Counted from the stretch's first letter, positions 26,631 through 36,509 are shown. The stretch: DNA of 64,000 nt from Palsa-147 sp049279675 (GCA_049279675.1 JBAPOP010000138.1:1-64000), one strand, 5' to 3'. The notes: generated by a model from the sequence alone, not told the origin. Translations and numbers: made by a program.

Positions 26631-27308
26631 ATGCCGAATGATGCTTTCTTGAGCGTCTGGTGCCGCGACTTCCGCGAAGAACTGCTGCCGGAACGCTTCG
26701 AGCAATTCCTCTCGACAGTTCCCTTCTCCGCGGCTCAAGCCGGCTTCAGTAATCTCGCCGTTCGCGCGGTCGGGCCGCAGGAGGCGCCCCTCTTCGAATC
26801 TGTGATCGGGCGTTTCTATCAAGATCCAGCCGAAATCGTTCAGCTTGTGCGCGACAATTTGAATGCGGATTCGGCCTACGAGGCACGTGGCTATTGGGAT
26901 CTTTGGGCGCTGAACACTACGACAGGCGTCTGGAGCCTTCAGCCGGAGCCAATTGAAATTCGATGTTACGGCGAGGAATACGACGACGGTATTTGGAAGG
27001 AGTACGGTCATTTTCAAGTCGATATCGGATTCGAACTTTTTTTCACAGGCCACGCCCGGCTTCTCGGATTTGGAAGCGAACCCGCTGCCGCCGCGACGCA
27101 CCATCCCGACGAGGCAAATTTTCTCAATCTGATGACGGAACGCGAGAGCTTTCGGACGTATCACGAGCGGACGCGCGAGAACATCCGCAAGCTATTGGAC
27201 TGGATGCAGCGCATCGAGCGGACGTTACCAGTAGACCGAGCGCTGCTGTGGTCCGAGGGCGAGGAAAACTTCGAGGCCCGCATCGAAGAGATTCTTGCGG
27301 TGCGGTGA
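26631..27308 (+). CDS. Conserved-looking hypothetical protein
   Basis: 225 residues, soluble, acidic, no signal peptide or membrane span. It contains many aromatic residues (YWDLWALNTTTGVWSLQPEP) and a region GYWDLW...YGEEYDD...YGHFQVDIGFELFF that suggests a compact alpha/beta fold, then a helical C-terminus with basic and acidic faces. I do not recognise the family. It sits alone between a terminator and the lipoprotein gene. Reading-frame length and codon use support a real gene. Confidence 0.65.
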   Translation: MPNDAFLSVWCRDFREELLPERFEQFLSTVPFSAAQAGFSNLAVRAVGPQEAPLFESVIGRFYQDPAEIVQLVRDNLNADSAYEARGYWDLWALNTTTGVWSLQPEPIEIRCYGEEYDDGIWKEYGHFQVDIGFELFFTGHARLLGFGSEPAAAATHHPDEANFLNLMTERESFRTYHERTRENIRKLLDWMQRIERTLPVDRALLWSEGEENFEARIEEILAVR

Positions 27309-27358
27309 GCTGGCACAACGGTTAAAATAACGTCGGACTGTATCTGTTGACGATCCGG

Positions 27359-27979
27359 ATGGTGGCGGGTGAAGCCAAATTGAATCGCCGACTCAGATTC
27401 TTATTTTTCTTAATTGCTGCCATTCTGATGGAAGCATGTGGCGGCCGAGCTACGTCTAACCAAACGGCAGTAGCACCTGCGCAGCCGGCGGCGCCAGCGA
27501 TCCCGGCCGATATACAGCAGGTTGCAGAGACTTCCCTCGGCTCGGAAGCGGAAGTTCTGGTTTATGGAGACCTGGCGTTGACGGGAAAGCAGCAAATACT
27601 TGTGATCAACAGAATCAAAAAAACGCCGGACACCAAAGTGCCGGGAACGCTTGTTACCCGCCTGGCAATCGTGGAAGACGACGGAGGCACCTGGAAGCAA
27701 GTCCTCCTGTGTGATGAACATTTGAAAAACCCCAGCGGCTACCTCGCCGCAACACCCATCGCGCCCGTCTCAGGTTGGCGCCTACAATACGAACAGCACG
27801 CCGACTCCGGGCTTGTGCTGTACTTCACTCCGCTCGATAAGCCTGCGGGCGGTTACGTACAAACCATCGGCGTGAAATGGAATCCAAAAGTGAAGCGCTA
27901 TCAGTCCCTCGATCGAACCTATGAACAGTTTCTAGGCGAAACCAACTCGCTTGAGATTCCGGAAATGAGAGTCAAGTAG
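27359..27979 (+). CDS. Putative lipoprotein upstream of ABC exporter
   Basis: About 206 residues from ATG 27359 (TTG 27380 also possible). Hydrophobic leader with LIAAILMEAC, a weak lipobox ending at a Cys, followed by GGRATS and a Pro/Ala-rich linker. The mature part is beta-rich with a repeated ask-and-report pattern (QILVINRIKK, LAIVEDDGGTWKQVLL). Its stop overlaps the next start by one base (TAGTG), so translation is coupled to the ABC exporter and it may be an accessory of that system. Family unknown. Confidence 0.6.
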   Translation: MVAGEAKLNRRLRFLFFLIAAILMEACGGRATSNQTAVAPAQPAAPAIPADIQQVAETSLGSEAEVLVYGDLALTGKQQILVINRIKKTPDTKVPGTLVTRLAIVEDDGGTWKQVLLCDEHLKNPSGYLAATPIAPVSGWRLQYEQHADSGLVLYFTPLDKPAGGYVQTIGVKWNPKVKRYQSLDRTYEQFLGETNSLEIPEMRVK

Positions 27980-29904
27980 TGGTTGCCGCAGCTCAAGTCG
28001 CATCGAAACCCCGTGCCGCCGAGGCCCGCGTACCCGGCTGGAAGCAGCTCGTGCGTCTGCTTCCGTACCTCGGCCGCTATAAGGGCGGGATGACGATCGG
28101 CATGGTCGCGCTCGTGGCGATGGGGCTGGTCGGAAATCTCGTGCCGTTGATCATGGGCGTGATTTTCGATTGCATCGGCAACGAGCCGAAGCCTTTGAGC
28201 AAACTTGTTGGCAAGCTCGGCATAGTGTCCGTATGGTTCGGGCGGTACTACCAGCCGCTCAACCGAAACACGCTGGCCCTCTTCTGCATCGTGCTGATCG
28301 TCGCCATCGCCCTGAAGGGATTATTTTCGTTTCTGACGCGCTGGATACTGATCGGCGTCTCGCGCGAAATCGAATACGACATCCGCAACGATCTCCTCGC
28401 CGATCTCATGCAGCTCGAACCTGAATTCTACGTGCGCAATCGTACCGGCGAGCTGATGTCACGCTGCACGAACGACCTCAATAACGTCCGGATGGTACTC
28501 GGCCCGGGAATCATGTACACCGCTACGACGATCGTCACTTTCATTCTGGCTGTCAGCTTGATGTTGATGATTTCTCCGATTCTTACGCTGTTCGTGCTCA
28601 TACCCGTGCCGGTTGTCGCGCTCGCGGTCCGGTATTTCGGTCAAATCATCCACAATCTTTTCGAAAAGATTCAAGCGTCGCTCGCCACGCTTTCAGCCCG
28701 AGCGCAGGAGAATTTCTCCGGCGTCCGTGTGATTCGCGCGTATGTGCAGGAGCAGGTCGAAATCCGGAATTTCGACTCGACGAATCGCGAGTATGTCTCA
28801 AAAAACATCCGTCTCATTCTTGCGTGGAGCATGTTCATGCCCGCGCTGACGGCGCTGATTGGCGTGACATTCCTCATCGTTCTGTGGCAAGGCGGCCGGC
28901 TCGTGATGACAGACCGCATCACGCTCGGCGAATGGGTGGCGTTCTATACCTTCCTCGGCCAGCTGATCTGGCCAATGGTGGCGCTCGGCTGGGTGACGAA
29001 CATTTTCCAGCGCGGTGCTGCTTCCATGGGCCGCCTCAATTACATTTTTGAGTCGCGGCCAAAAATCAACGACGCGGCTCTGGGCTTCGATGGTGTGGCG
29101 AGCGAAGATTCGCAGATCGTGAGAAATGCTCCGAAGATTCGCGGCGAAATCGAATTCCGCAATTTGAGTTTCGCGTATCCAACGGCCGGGAATGGCACGC
29201 CCGCGACGCCAATTCTCAAAGATATAAGTCTGCGAGTCCCGGCCGGCTCGACCCTGGCGATTGTCGGCCCGACAGGAAGCGGCAAATCGACTCTGGCTGG
29301 GCTCGCTGCTCGTCTCTGGGAAGCACCGCCCGGCACTGTGCTCCTCGACGGCCGCTCGATCCGCGATTGGCCGCTAGCCAAATTGCGGCGCTCTCTCGGA
29401 TTCGTGCCGCAGGATACGTTCCTATTCAGCGAATCGCTCGCGGAGAACGTCGCGTTTGGAGTCGACGCCGCGCGCCCGGAGCAAATCGAAACCGCTTCCG
29501 AGATCGCGAGCATCTACACCGAAATATGTGAATTCCCTGAAAAATTCGGCACCATGATCGGCGAACGCGGCCTGACGCTGTCCGGCGGCCAAAAACAGAG
29601 GACGGCCCTGGCGCGCGCCATTATTCGCGATCCGCAGATTCTTGTTCTCGACGACGCCCTATCGAGTGTTGACACCGAAACCGAAGAGCGGATTCTCAGT
29701 CAGCTTCGCGACGTCATGAAGGGGCGCACGACGATCATCGTGTCTCACCGCTGTTCCACGGTGCGCGAGGCTGACCAGATCGCCGTCCTCGTGGACGGCC
29801 GAATCGCCGAGCTTGGCACGCATCAGGAATTGCTTGGAATCGGCGGATATTACGCCGACCTTTACCAGAAACAGCTTCTCGAGGAAGAGCTGGAACGCGC
29901 ATGA
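27979..29904 (+). CDS. ABC exporter half, degenerate-site subunit
   Basis: 641 residues: six-helix exporter membrane domain (about 35-340) and a C-terminal nucleotide-binding domain. Walker A GPTGSGKS (430-437), signature LSGGQKQR, but the Walker B catalytic Glu is Asp559 (LVLDDALSSVD). This is the pattern of the MdlA/TM287 side of heterodimeric exporters, which hydrolyse ATP at only one of two sites. The next gene overlaps by ATGA and supplies the other half. Substrate unknown; the downstream lpxB hints at a lipid or envelope role, but a drug efflux role is equally possible. Confidence 0.88.
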   Translation: MVAAAQVASKPRAAEARVPGWKQLVRLLPYLGRYKGGMTIGMVALVAMGLVGNLVPLIMGVIFDCIGNEPKPLSKLVGKLGIVSVWFGRYYQPLNRNTLALFCIVLIVAIALKGLFSFLTRWILIGVSREIEYDIRNDLLADLMQLEPEFYVRNRTGELMSRCTNDLNNVRMVLGPGIMYTATTIVTFILAVSLMLMISPILTLFVLIPVPVVALAVRYFGQIIHNLFEKIQASLATLSARAQENFSGVRVIRAYVQEQVEIRNFDSTNREYVSKNIRLILAWSMFMPALTALIGVTFLIVLWQGGRLVMTDRITLGEWVAFYTFLGQLIWPMVALGWVTNIFQRGAASMGRLNYIFESRPKINDAALGFDGVASEDSQIVRNAPKIRGEIEFRNLSFAYPTAGNGTPATPILKDISLRVPAGSTLAIVGPTGSGKSTLAGLAARLWEAPPGTVLLDGRSIRDWPLAKLRRSLGFVPQDTFLFSESLAENVAFGVDAARPEQIETASEIASIYTEICEFPEKFGTMIGERGLTLSGGQKQRTALARAIIRDPQILVLDDALSSVDTETEERILSQLRDVMKGRTTIIVSHRCSTVREADQIAVLVDGRIAELGTHQELLGIGGYYADLYQKQLLEEELERA

Positions 29905-31778
29905 GCGACATCCGCGAAGAAGAAGCGTTAGGAAAGATTTACGACACGCGGTTGACGCACCGCTTGATGCAGTATCTGCGCCCGCACAAGTGGTGGGTGT
30001 TCTTCGCGCTGTTTCTCGCCATCGCCGTTGCGCCTCTTGAAATCATCGGCCCGTATTTCTTCAAGGTCGCGGTGGACAGCTACATCACTCCGGTTCTGAG
30101 CCACAGGCTCGCCTACGCCATTGCCATGCGCGCATTGGGATGGATTACGCTCGGATTCCTCGCTTCGCTCATTTTTAGTTTCGCTTTGCAATACGTTCAA
30201 ATGCGCGTGATGCAGCGCGTCGGCCAGGAAATCATGTACGACCTCCGCCGCGAAATATTCACTCATCTCCAGCGGCTGCCGTTCAGCTTTTACGACCGCA
30301 GCCCGGTCGGACGGCTAGTGACTCGCGTAACGACGGATGTGGATGCTCTCAACGATTTGTTCGCGTCCGGCGTTGTCGCGATGCTCAACGACTTCTTCGT
30401 ACTCGGTGTACTAATCGCGGTGCTCTTCCATTTCGATGCGAAGCTTGCATTGGCGACGCTATCGCCGCTGCCGCTGATGCTGCTCACGACTCTGATATTT
30501 CGCACACAGGTGCGCGACGCGAACCGGCGCATCCGTACCGCCATCGCGCGTATCAATGCTTTTCTCCAGGAACACATCACTGGAATGGCGGTGGTACAGC
30601 TCTTCAATCGCGAGAAGAAATCCAAGCGCGAGTTTGAAGTGCTGAATCGGGTCCATATGGATGCCTACAAGGACGCAATCAACGCCTTCGCATATTTTTA
30701 CCCGGCAGTGGAATTCCTAAGCGTCGCGGCAATCGCTCTCGTGTTTTGGTTCGGCGGTTCCCACGTTATTAACGGCACTCTGAAGGCCGGCCTGCTCATC
30801 GCCTTCATGATGTGGGCGCAAAGATTTTTTAGACCGATTCAAGATTTGAGCGACAAGTTCAATATCCTTCAAACGGCTATGGCCGCTTCCGAGCGGATTT
30901 TCAAACTCCTGGACGAACCGCTTACATCAGTGGGCAGCGAGATTTTGAACAAACTTCCCGCCGTGCAAGGCGAGATCGAATTCCGCAATGTTTGGTTCGC
31001 TTATCGCGGCGGCGCGAATCCCTCCGACGACGAATGGGTATTAAAGGATGTTTCGTTTCGAGTCGAGCTGGGACAAACGATCGCGATTGTTGGCCACACG
31101 GGCGCGGGCAAGACCACGCTGATTCAACTTCTGCTTCGCTTCTACGAAATCCAGAAGGGCCAGATTCTTCTCGACGGGGTCGACATTCGCGAACTCGATC
31201 TCGAGGATTTGCGGCGTCAATTCGGCATCGTGCTGCAGGATCCGTTCCTGTTCACCGGCTCGATTGAATCGAATGTGCGCCTCGGCACCGAGTCCATCGA
31301 TCGTGCGACCGTCGAGCGCTCTCTCGCAGAAGTGGGCCTCGGCGATCTCATTCGGTCGCTGCCGAAGGGCGTCGAATCAGAAGTCACTGAGCGAGGCGCC
31401 ACGCTCTCGGTGGGCCAGCGGCAACTCATCAGCTTCGCCCGCGCGCTCGCGCACAATCCGAAGTTCCTGATTCTGGATGAGGCTACCTCCAGTGTGGACA
31501 CGAAAACCGAATTGATGATTCGAGCGGCGCTCGATCGCCTGCTCGAAGGGCGCACAGCGCTCGTGATCGCGCATCGCCTGAGCACAATCCAGCATGCGGA
31601 CCGCATACTCGTCTTCCATAAGGGTCGATTGCGCGAAGAAGGCTCTCATCAGGAGCTCCTCGCTCGGCGCGGCATCTACTACCGTCTGTATCAGCTTCAG
31701 TACAAGGACCAGGAGCTTCAGGTTCCTGCAGGCCCAGCTCTCGCGGGTCCGGCCAGCCCGCTTCCCGCGGATGACTGA
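29901..31778 (+). CDS. ABC exporter half, catalytic subunit
   Basis: 625 residues, overlapping the preceding gene by four bases. Six membrane helices (about 25-330), then an ATPase domain with Walker A GHTGAGKT (398-405), signature variant LSVGQ (502-506) and an intact Walker B with catalytic Glu527 (LDEATSSVD). The altered signature with intact Walker B is complementary to the Asp-variant partner and gives one canonical and one degenerate site. Resembles the MdlB group. A Pro/Ala tail follows the ATPase. Confidence 0.9.
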   Translation: MSDIREEEALGKIYDTRLTHRLMQYLRPHKWWVFFALFLAIAVAPLEIIGPYFFKVAVDSYITPVLSHRLAYAIAMRALGWITLGFLASLIFSFALQYVQMRVMQRVGQEIMYDLRREIFTHLQRLPFSFYDRSPVGRLVTRVTTDVDALNDLFASGVVAMLNDFFVLGVLIAVLFHFDAKLALATLSPLPLMLLTTLIFRTQVRDANRRIRTAIARINAFLQEHITGMAVVQLFNREKKSKREFEVLNRVHMDAYKDAINAFAYFYPAVEFLSVAAIALVFWFGGSHVINGTLKAGLLIAFMMWAQRFFRPIQDLSDKFNILQTAMAASERIFKLLDEPLTSVGSEILNKLPAVQGEIEFRNVWFAYRGGANPSDDEWVLKDVSFRVELGQTIAIVGHTGAGKTTLIQLLLRFYEIQKGQILLDGVDIRELDLEDLRRQFGIVLQDPFLFTGSIESNVRLGTESIDRATVERSLAEVGLGDLIRSLPKGVESEVTERGATLSVGQRQLISFARALAHNPKFLILDEATSSVDTKTELMIRAALDRLLEGRTALVIAHRLSTIQHADRILVFHKGRLREEGSHQELLARRGIYYRLYQLQYKDQELQVPAGPALAGPASPLPADD

Positions 31779-31787
31779 GATCCACTC

Positions 31788-32966
31788 GTGAATTCCAACG
31801 AGCCGCCGCAGATCCTCATCTCAGCAGGCGAGGCATCTGGCGACATGTACGCGGCGCGCCTTGCCACGGCGCTTCAGCAACGAACTGGCGCAAAAATCTT
31901 CGGAATGGGTGGGCCGCGCATGCGCGAAGCTGGCGTCGAACTCATCGTCGACGCCAAGGAAATCGCGGTTCTCGGAATCACCGAGGTAATTCACAAAGTT
32001 CCCACCGTCTTGAAAATTCTGCGCCGTCTTCGAAACGAGGCCGCCCGCCGCAAGCCTTCCCTTGCGATCCTCGTGGACTCGCCCGGCACAAATCTCCCTC
32101 TCGCCAAGAAGCTCCACCGTCTCGGGCTGCCGGTCGTATATTTCATCGCGCCGCAAATCTGGGCGTGGCGTCCGTGGCGAATCCGGGCAATGAAGCGCAA
32201 TCTCGCTCGCGTCCTCGTCATATTTCCGTTCGAAGATGGCATCTACAAGGATGCCGGGATTCCTGTGGATTTTGTGGGACATCCGCTGGTAGACGTAGTG
32301 CGCCCTTCAAGAAGCCGCGCGGAATTTCTCGCCGCCCACGGGCTCGATGCTTCCCGTCCTGTCGTCGCGCTCCTTCCGGGCAGCCGTCCGACGGAGATCG
32401 GCCTAAACCTGCCGGACATGCTGGATGGTTGCGAAGCGCTCGCGCGCGATTTGAAGCCGCAGTTCGTCATGGCGGCGGCGCCGGGGATTTCCGAGCAGTT
32501 TTTCCAGCGTTATATGCGGCCAGGCCTCGCCATCACGCGGATTGACGGAGAACCGTACGACGTGCTGGCCAGCGCCGACTGCGGAATCGTTTCGAGCGGA
32601 ACCGCCACCGTAGAAGCAGCGCTGCTCGGAACGCCAATGGTCGTCGTGTACCGCGTTTCTGCCCCAAGCGCATTCATTCTGCGCCGGATGATCCGCTCGC
32701 CGCACCTGGCGATGGTCAATCTCATCGCGGGCCGCAAAATCGTCCCTGAATTGATTCAGGACGATTTTAAAGGGCCTCGCGTCGAGGCCGAGGTCCGGCG
32801 GCTGCTGACTTCTGCGGAAGACCACGACAAGATGAAGCGTGACCTCGCTGAAATGGCTGCCCGGCTGGGACCTGGCGGCGCAATCGACCGAGCCGCCGAC
32901 ATTCTCGCGGCGATGCTACCGCGGCAAACTGGACAAGCAACTGTACCGCCGGGTTTGGTATCTTAG
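31788..32966 (+). CDS. lpxB: Lipid-A-disaccharide synthase
   Basis: 392 residues, GT-B glycosyltransferase of family GT19. The opening ILISAGEASGDMYAA, the segment ALLPGSRPTEI, the nucleotide-binding GIVSSGTATVEAALLGTPMVVVYR stretch (positions 32581-32652) and the N-terminal VDSPGTNLPLAKKL region are diagnostic. It joins UDP-2,3-diacylglucosamine and lipid X in lipid A synthesis at the inner membrane, evidence for a Gram-negative cell. GTG start nine bases after the ABC gene, so probably co-transcribed with the exporter. Confidence 0.96.
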   Translation: MNSNEPPQILISAGEASGDMYAARLATALQQRTGAKIFGMGGPRMREAGVELIVDAKEIAVLGITEVIHKVPTVLKILRRLRNEAARRKPSLAILVDSPGTNLPLAKKLHRLGLPVVYFIAPQIWAWRPWRIRAMKRNLARVLVIFPFEDGIYKDAGIPVDFVGHPLVDVVRPSRSRAEFLAAHGLDASRPVVALLPGSRPTEIGLNLPDMLDGCEALARDLKPQFVMAAAPGISEQFFQRYMRPGLAITRIDGEPYDVLASADCGIVSSGTATVEAALLGTPMVVVYRVSAPSAFILRRMIRSPHLAMVNLIAGRKIVPELIQDDFKGPRVEAEVRRLLTSAEDHDKMKRDLAEMAARLGPGGAIDRAADILAAMLPRQTGQATVPPGLVS

Positions 32967-32968
32967 AA

Positions 32969-35071
32969 ATGCGGAGACCGACTTCCTTGCATAAATACAT
33001 CGCTCAATTCCTGCGCCGGTGCGCTGGCGTTTTTGCGTTGGCCTTAACACTAGCCGCCGGGGTTTGCGCTCCCGGAGCAAGCGCGCAGTCATCTTCGAAA
33101 TTCCCGCTAAGGGCGACGCATTACGATGTCGAAGCGACGATCCATCCAACGGAGCAGACTGTCTCCGCGCGCGCCAAAGTGGACTTTGTGGCCGGCGCGC
33201 CGACGCGCACACTTATCGTCGAATTGCATCAGGATCTGAAAGTAACGGCGGTGCGCGGCGCAAACGGCAAAGCGCTGGAATTCAGCCGTGACAACAATCC
33301 TGCGATCAACCTGCGTGTAAATCTTCCTGATGCGCTAGTCTCCGGCAACACGACCTCTGTGACCTTCGAATATGCAGGCCCGCTTTCGCTCGAGGAAGAC
33401 AGCCCCACCAAAGGAGTGCGGTTGGCGTCGGTCGACAAGACGGGTGGATACCTTTTGCTTCCGTCACGTTGGTTTCCGCTAACGAACTTTCCGTCGAACA
33501 GGTACACCTATCACTTCAAGATTACCGTTCCAGACACATTCGCCGTTGTCGGCACGGGCAAGCCGGAAGCACCTCAGCTTGTACCCGCAGCCAAGGCGGG
33601 CGAGCAAGGCACGGCGACTTACGTGTTTGAGTCGGACCGCCCGTCGCCCGGCGGAACTTTTGTCTTCGGCAATCTGCAGCTGAATCCTGTGAAAGTGGAA
33701 GGCGTCTCGGTTCCCGTGTACGCTCCCCCCGCTCAAGCCGGTACGGCGAATCTTTATGGCGCATCATTAACGCACGCGGTGACGTACTTCTCCGACGTTT
33801 TCGGCTCTCTTCCCGATCGCAACTACGTGATCGCGCAGTTGCCCGATGGTTCATTGAGCGAATATGCTGGACCCGGAATCATTCTCATCAGTGCGCGCCA
33901 ATGGTCGACGCGGCCAAACGAGCGCCTGATCTCCGAGCTCGTAGCGGAACAATGGTGGAACGACGAGATTTTGCCGGCGTCGTCTGCGGATGTATGGCTC
34001 TCGGATGGCCTTTCGCATTATTCCGGCGCGCTCTATGCGGAAGAGACCGGCGGCGAAGCTGGCTTGCGCAAGGCGCTCGACGATTTCGCGGTCGGCACGC
34101 TGATGTACGAAGACGCGGCGCCGATTTCGCAGGCGCAGCGGCTGCAGCCGTATTCGGATGAGTATCGCTCGGTCGTCGAAGATAAGGGCGGAATGGTTTT
34201 CCACATGCTCCATAACGAACTCGGAGACGCGGCGTTCCGTTCTTTGCTCAAGGATTTTTTTGCGAAGTACGCTGGCAAGACCGTCACGCTCGATGACTTC
34301 GAGAAGATGGCAGAATCGAGAAAGCCGGCCACTCCGCCGGTGGCGGGTCAGCCGTCGCTGAATCTCGTGGCGTTCTTCTCGCAATGGGTGAACTCGACTG
34401 GCATTCCGGACTTCAAACTCGAATACATCGTGTATCGTACAAAAAAGGGATTTAAGGTCGTCGGGAAGGTGAACCAGGATCTCGATACGTTCCGGATGCC
34501 CATTGAAGTGCGCGTTGATACGGAAGGAAATCCGGAATACAAGAGAATCAACGTCGCAGGGCTCGCTTCTCAATTTCAAATCGAGACGTTCGGAAGGCCA
34601 AAGCCGAACGGCATCACGCTCGATCCCAACAACGACCTTCTCAAGGCAAGCCCGAAACTACGGGTCCGCGCGGCGATCGCACGCGGCGAAGGCCTCGCAG
34701 CCTCAGGGAAATTCTACGACGCGATTCAGGAGTATCAACACGCGCTCGATTTGCAGTCGAATAATTCGCTCGCTCACTTCCGCGTCGGCGAGGCGCTCTT
34801 TTACCAAAAGAACTACCAAGCCGCGGCTAATGCGTTTCGCTCTGCGCTCGACGGCGATCTTGACACGGCCTACAAGTGGGTCGAGGTCTGGAGCCATATC
34901 TACATTGGCAAGATTTACGATCTCACGGGACAGCGGGAACGCGCTGTTAACGAATACAGCCGCGCACAACACTTGAAAGACGACACAGGCGGCGCACAGG
35001 CGGAAGCGGATCGCTATCTGAAGAAGCCGTACGGTGAAGAGTCAGGCGGCGGCTCGACCGCGAAATCGTAG
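32969..35071 (+). CDS. Secreted M1-family peptidase-like protein lacking zinc ligands, with C-terminal TPR
   Basis: 700 residues. Signal peptide about 1-40 (APGASAQS). An M1 aminopeptidase-type N-terminal beta domain (about 45-250) and catalytic-domain landmarks follow, but the HExxH motif reads ELVAE before QWW (323-330) and the third ligand region is WLSDG instead of WLSEG (343-347). None of the three zinc ligands is kept. A pair of TPR-like repeats lies near 565-680 (YDAIQEYQHALDL, YQAAANAFRSAL). It is therefore probably a binding or scaffolding protein rather than a peptidase. Starts two bases after lpxB. Confidence 0.78.
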   Translation: MRRPTSLHKYIAQFLRRCAGVFALALTLAAGVCAPGASAQSSSKFPLRATHYDVEATIHPTEQTVSARAKVDFVAGAPTRTLIVELHQDLKVTAVRGANGKALEFSRDNNPAINLRVNLPDALVSGNTTSVTFEYAGPLSLEEDSPTKGVRLASVDKTGGYLLLPSRWFPLTNFPSNRYTYHFKITVPDTFAVVGTGKPEAPQLVPAAKAGEQGTATYVFESDRPSPGGTFVFGNLQLNPVKVEGVSVPVYAPPAQAGTANLYGASLTHAVTYFSDVFGSLPDRNYVIAQLPDGSLSEYAGPGIILISARQWSTRPNERLISELVAEQWWNDEILPASSADVWLSDGLSHYSGALYAEETGGEAGLRKALDDFAVGTLMYEDAAPISQAQRLQPYSDEYRSVVEDKGGMVFHMLHNELGDAAFRSLLKDFFAKYAGKTVTLDDFEKMAESRKPATPPVAGQPSLNLVAFFSQWVNSTGIPDFKLEYIVYRTKKGFKVVGKVNQDLDTFRMPIEVRVDTEGNPEYKRINVAGLASQFQIETFGRPKPNGITLDPNNDLLKASPKLRVRAAIARGEGLAASGKFYDAIQEYQHALDLQSNNSLAHFRVGEALFYQKNYQAAANAFRSALDGDLDTAYKWVEVWSHIYIGKIYDLTGQRERAVNEYSRAQHLKDDTGGAQAEADRYLKKPYGEESGGGSTAKS

Positions 35072-35085
35072 AGCCGATTCCTAAC

Positions 35086-36213
35086 TCACAGCGGCGTAAG
35101 TCCCGTGAGTTCCGGCGCGTTGATTCCCTTGTGTTGCACCATCACCTGAAACGTCTCACCCATTCCTTCCGGGAAGATCAAGCTCTTGAACTGCAATCGA
35201 GCGCGGAGTTGGCTGGTTTCGTCCGCACCCTCCAGCGTTATGTCGGCGAAGTCGTAATGGCGTGCGAGTGACAGCAGAAAATTCGTTTGTGTAGTCACGC
35301 CGGTCAGCGCGAGCCCGTTCTTTCGCCCCCACAAATCGAGCGCCGTGAAGTTTACGTGGGAGGTCAGATCCTGCTCGCCGGGCGCGCGATAAAAATCTTC
35401 GCTGGCTCGATGCTTCGAGTAAGCCAAGATCGTGCCGCTCATATGGAGTTCATCGTAAAGTTCGCGCCCTTCTCGGCCGTAGTCGATCGTGAGAACGAAA
35501 CCGCGGCCAAGTCTCCGGCCCACGTCATCTATCCACTCGCACGCGCGCAGAGCGGCTTCCGCATGTTGTCCTTCGCTTAGCTCTACTTGCTGTCGTCGAA
35601 AGTATTCGGCGATGTCCGGCGACGAAACCGGCATTCTGCGTTCGATAAGTTCATCCCCGGCGGCGTCCACCAAAACTTCCTGAAGCTTGCCGCCTTCCAT
35701 CACGACCCGATGAACTGGAAGCGCGTCGAGGAATTCATTCGTGAGAACGCACCCGCAAGCGAGCGACTCCGGCATCTCGGCGTGAATTGCCACGCGACCC
35801 GCAGACACGTGGCCTCTAAACGCGACCGCCGCAAGCCCTCGCCGCTTCGCCGATATTTCGATAGCAGCGTAATCGATCGCCTCATGGAACTCCGGCAACT
35901 CTGTCCGCGCAAAATCCAGTATCTGCAGCGCCAACGCCCCTGTGCCTGCACCGCACTCCACCACACTGAAGCGGCTCGGCCGGCCAAGAACTATCCACAT
36001 CTCGTTGAGTTGCCGCGCGATCAGCCTCCCGAAAATGGGCGACATATCCACACTCGTGTAGTAATCGGCGCGCCGCTTCTGAGTTGGCTCGTTGTAATAG
36101 CCAAATTCCGGATGATAGAGGCACGCATCCATGTAATCTGCGAATGTGATCGGCCCGCCATTATGAATGCGTTGGACGAGGAGTTTGTGAAGCGCCGTGC
36201 TGCCAGTTCGCAA
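35086..36213 (-). CDS. MidA/NDUFAF7-family SAM-dependent methyltransferase
   Basis: About 375 residues. The TTG at 36213 is chosen because the upstream gene stops at 36219; a long in-frame extension to 36303 would overlap it. Features of DUF185: GPITFADYMDACLYHPEFGYY near the start, the SAM loop VVECGAGTGALALQIL, a TNEFLDALPV motif, and late VLTIDYGREG. In mitochondria the homologue methylates an arginine of complex I subunit NDUFS2 during assembly; the bacterial target is likely the same but unproven. Last gene of a long minus-strand run; convergent with the M1-like gene. Confidence 0.85.
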   Translation of the reverse strand: MRTGSTALHKLLVQRIHNGGPITFADYMDACLYHPEFGYYNEPTQKRRADYYTSVDMSPIFGRLIARQLNEMWIVLGRPSRFSVVECGAGTGALALQILDFARTELPEFHEAIDYAAIEISAKRRGLAAVAFRGHVSAGRVAIHAEMPESLACGCVLTNEFLDALPVHRVVMEGGKLQEVLVDAAGDELIERRMPVSSPDIAEYFRRQQVELSEGQHAEAALRACEWIDDVGRRLGRGFVLTIDYGREGRELYDELHMSGTILAYSKHRASEDFYRAPGEQDLTSHVNFTALDLWGRKNGLALTGVTTQTNFLLSLARHYDFADITLEGADETSQLRARLQFKSLIFPEGMGETFQVMVQHKGINAPELTGLTPL

Positions 36214-36218
36214 GTGGG

Positions 36219-36509
36219 TCAGTCCTGGCGCTGAGGGTTGCTGGTGAACATCTCGATCACGTAGTCGTGCAGCCCATCGTAAAGCTGTTTCTGAAGCATC
36301 CACGGAAATTGCGCGTTATCGATTTCTCTCGGGTGCAGCTGCAATAAATAGATGTGAACGCCAGCGTCATCAGCTCGGTAACGAATTTCGAGTTCCACCC
36401 CATCGCCGTTAGGCCGCGCGTCAAAAACAAACAAGGGATGTTCGTAACGGACAAGTTCCGCGCGCACTTTCTGGACGCGCTGTTCGCGCTCCTTTTCGTC
36501 GGCAGTCAC
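36219..36509 (-). CDS. Small hypothetical protein
   Basis: 96 residues from GTG 36509, whose first bases overlap the macro-domain stop (GTGA). No signal peptide. A helical, charged N-terminus (TADEKEREQRVQKVRAEL), then strands with VFDARPNGDGVELEIRY and HIYLLQLHPREID, then a helix. Likely a small alpha/beta protein; no family recognised. The tight overlap with neighbours on both sides supports a real gene. Confidence 0.68.
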   Translation of the reverse strand: MTADEKEREQRVQKVRAELVRYEHPLFVFDARPNGDGVELEIRYRADDAGVHIYLLQLHPREIDNAQFPWMLQKQLYDGLHDYVIEMFTSNPQRQD

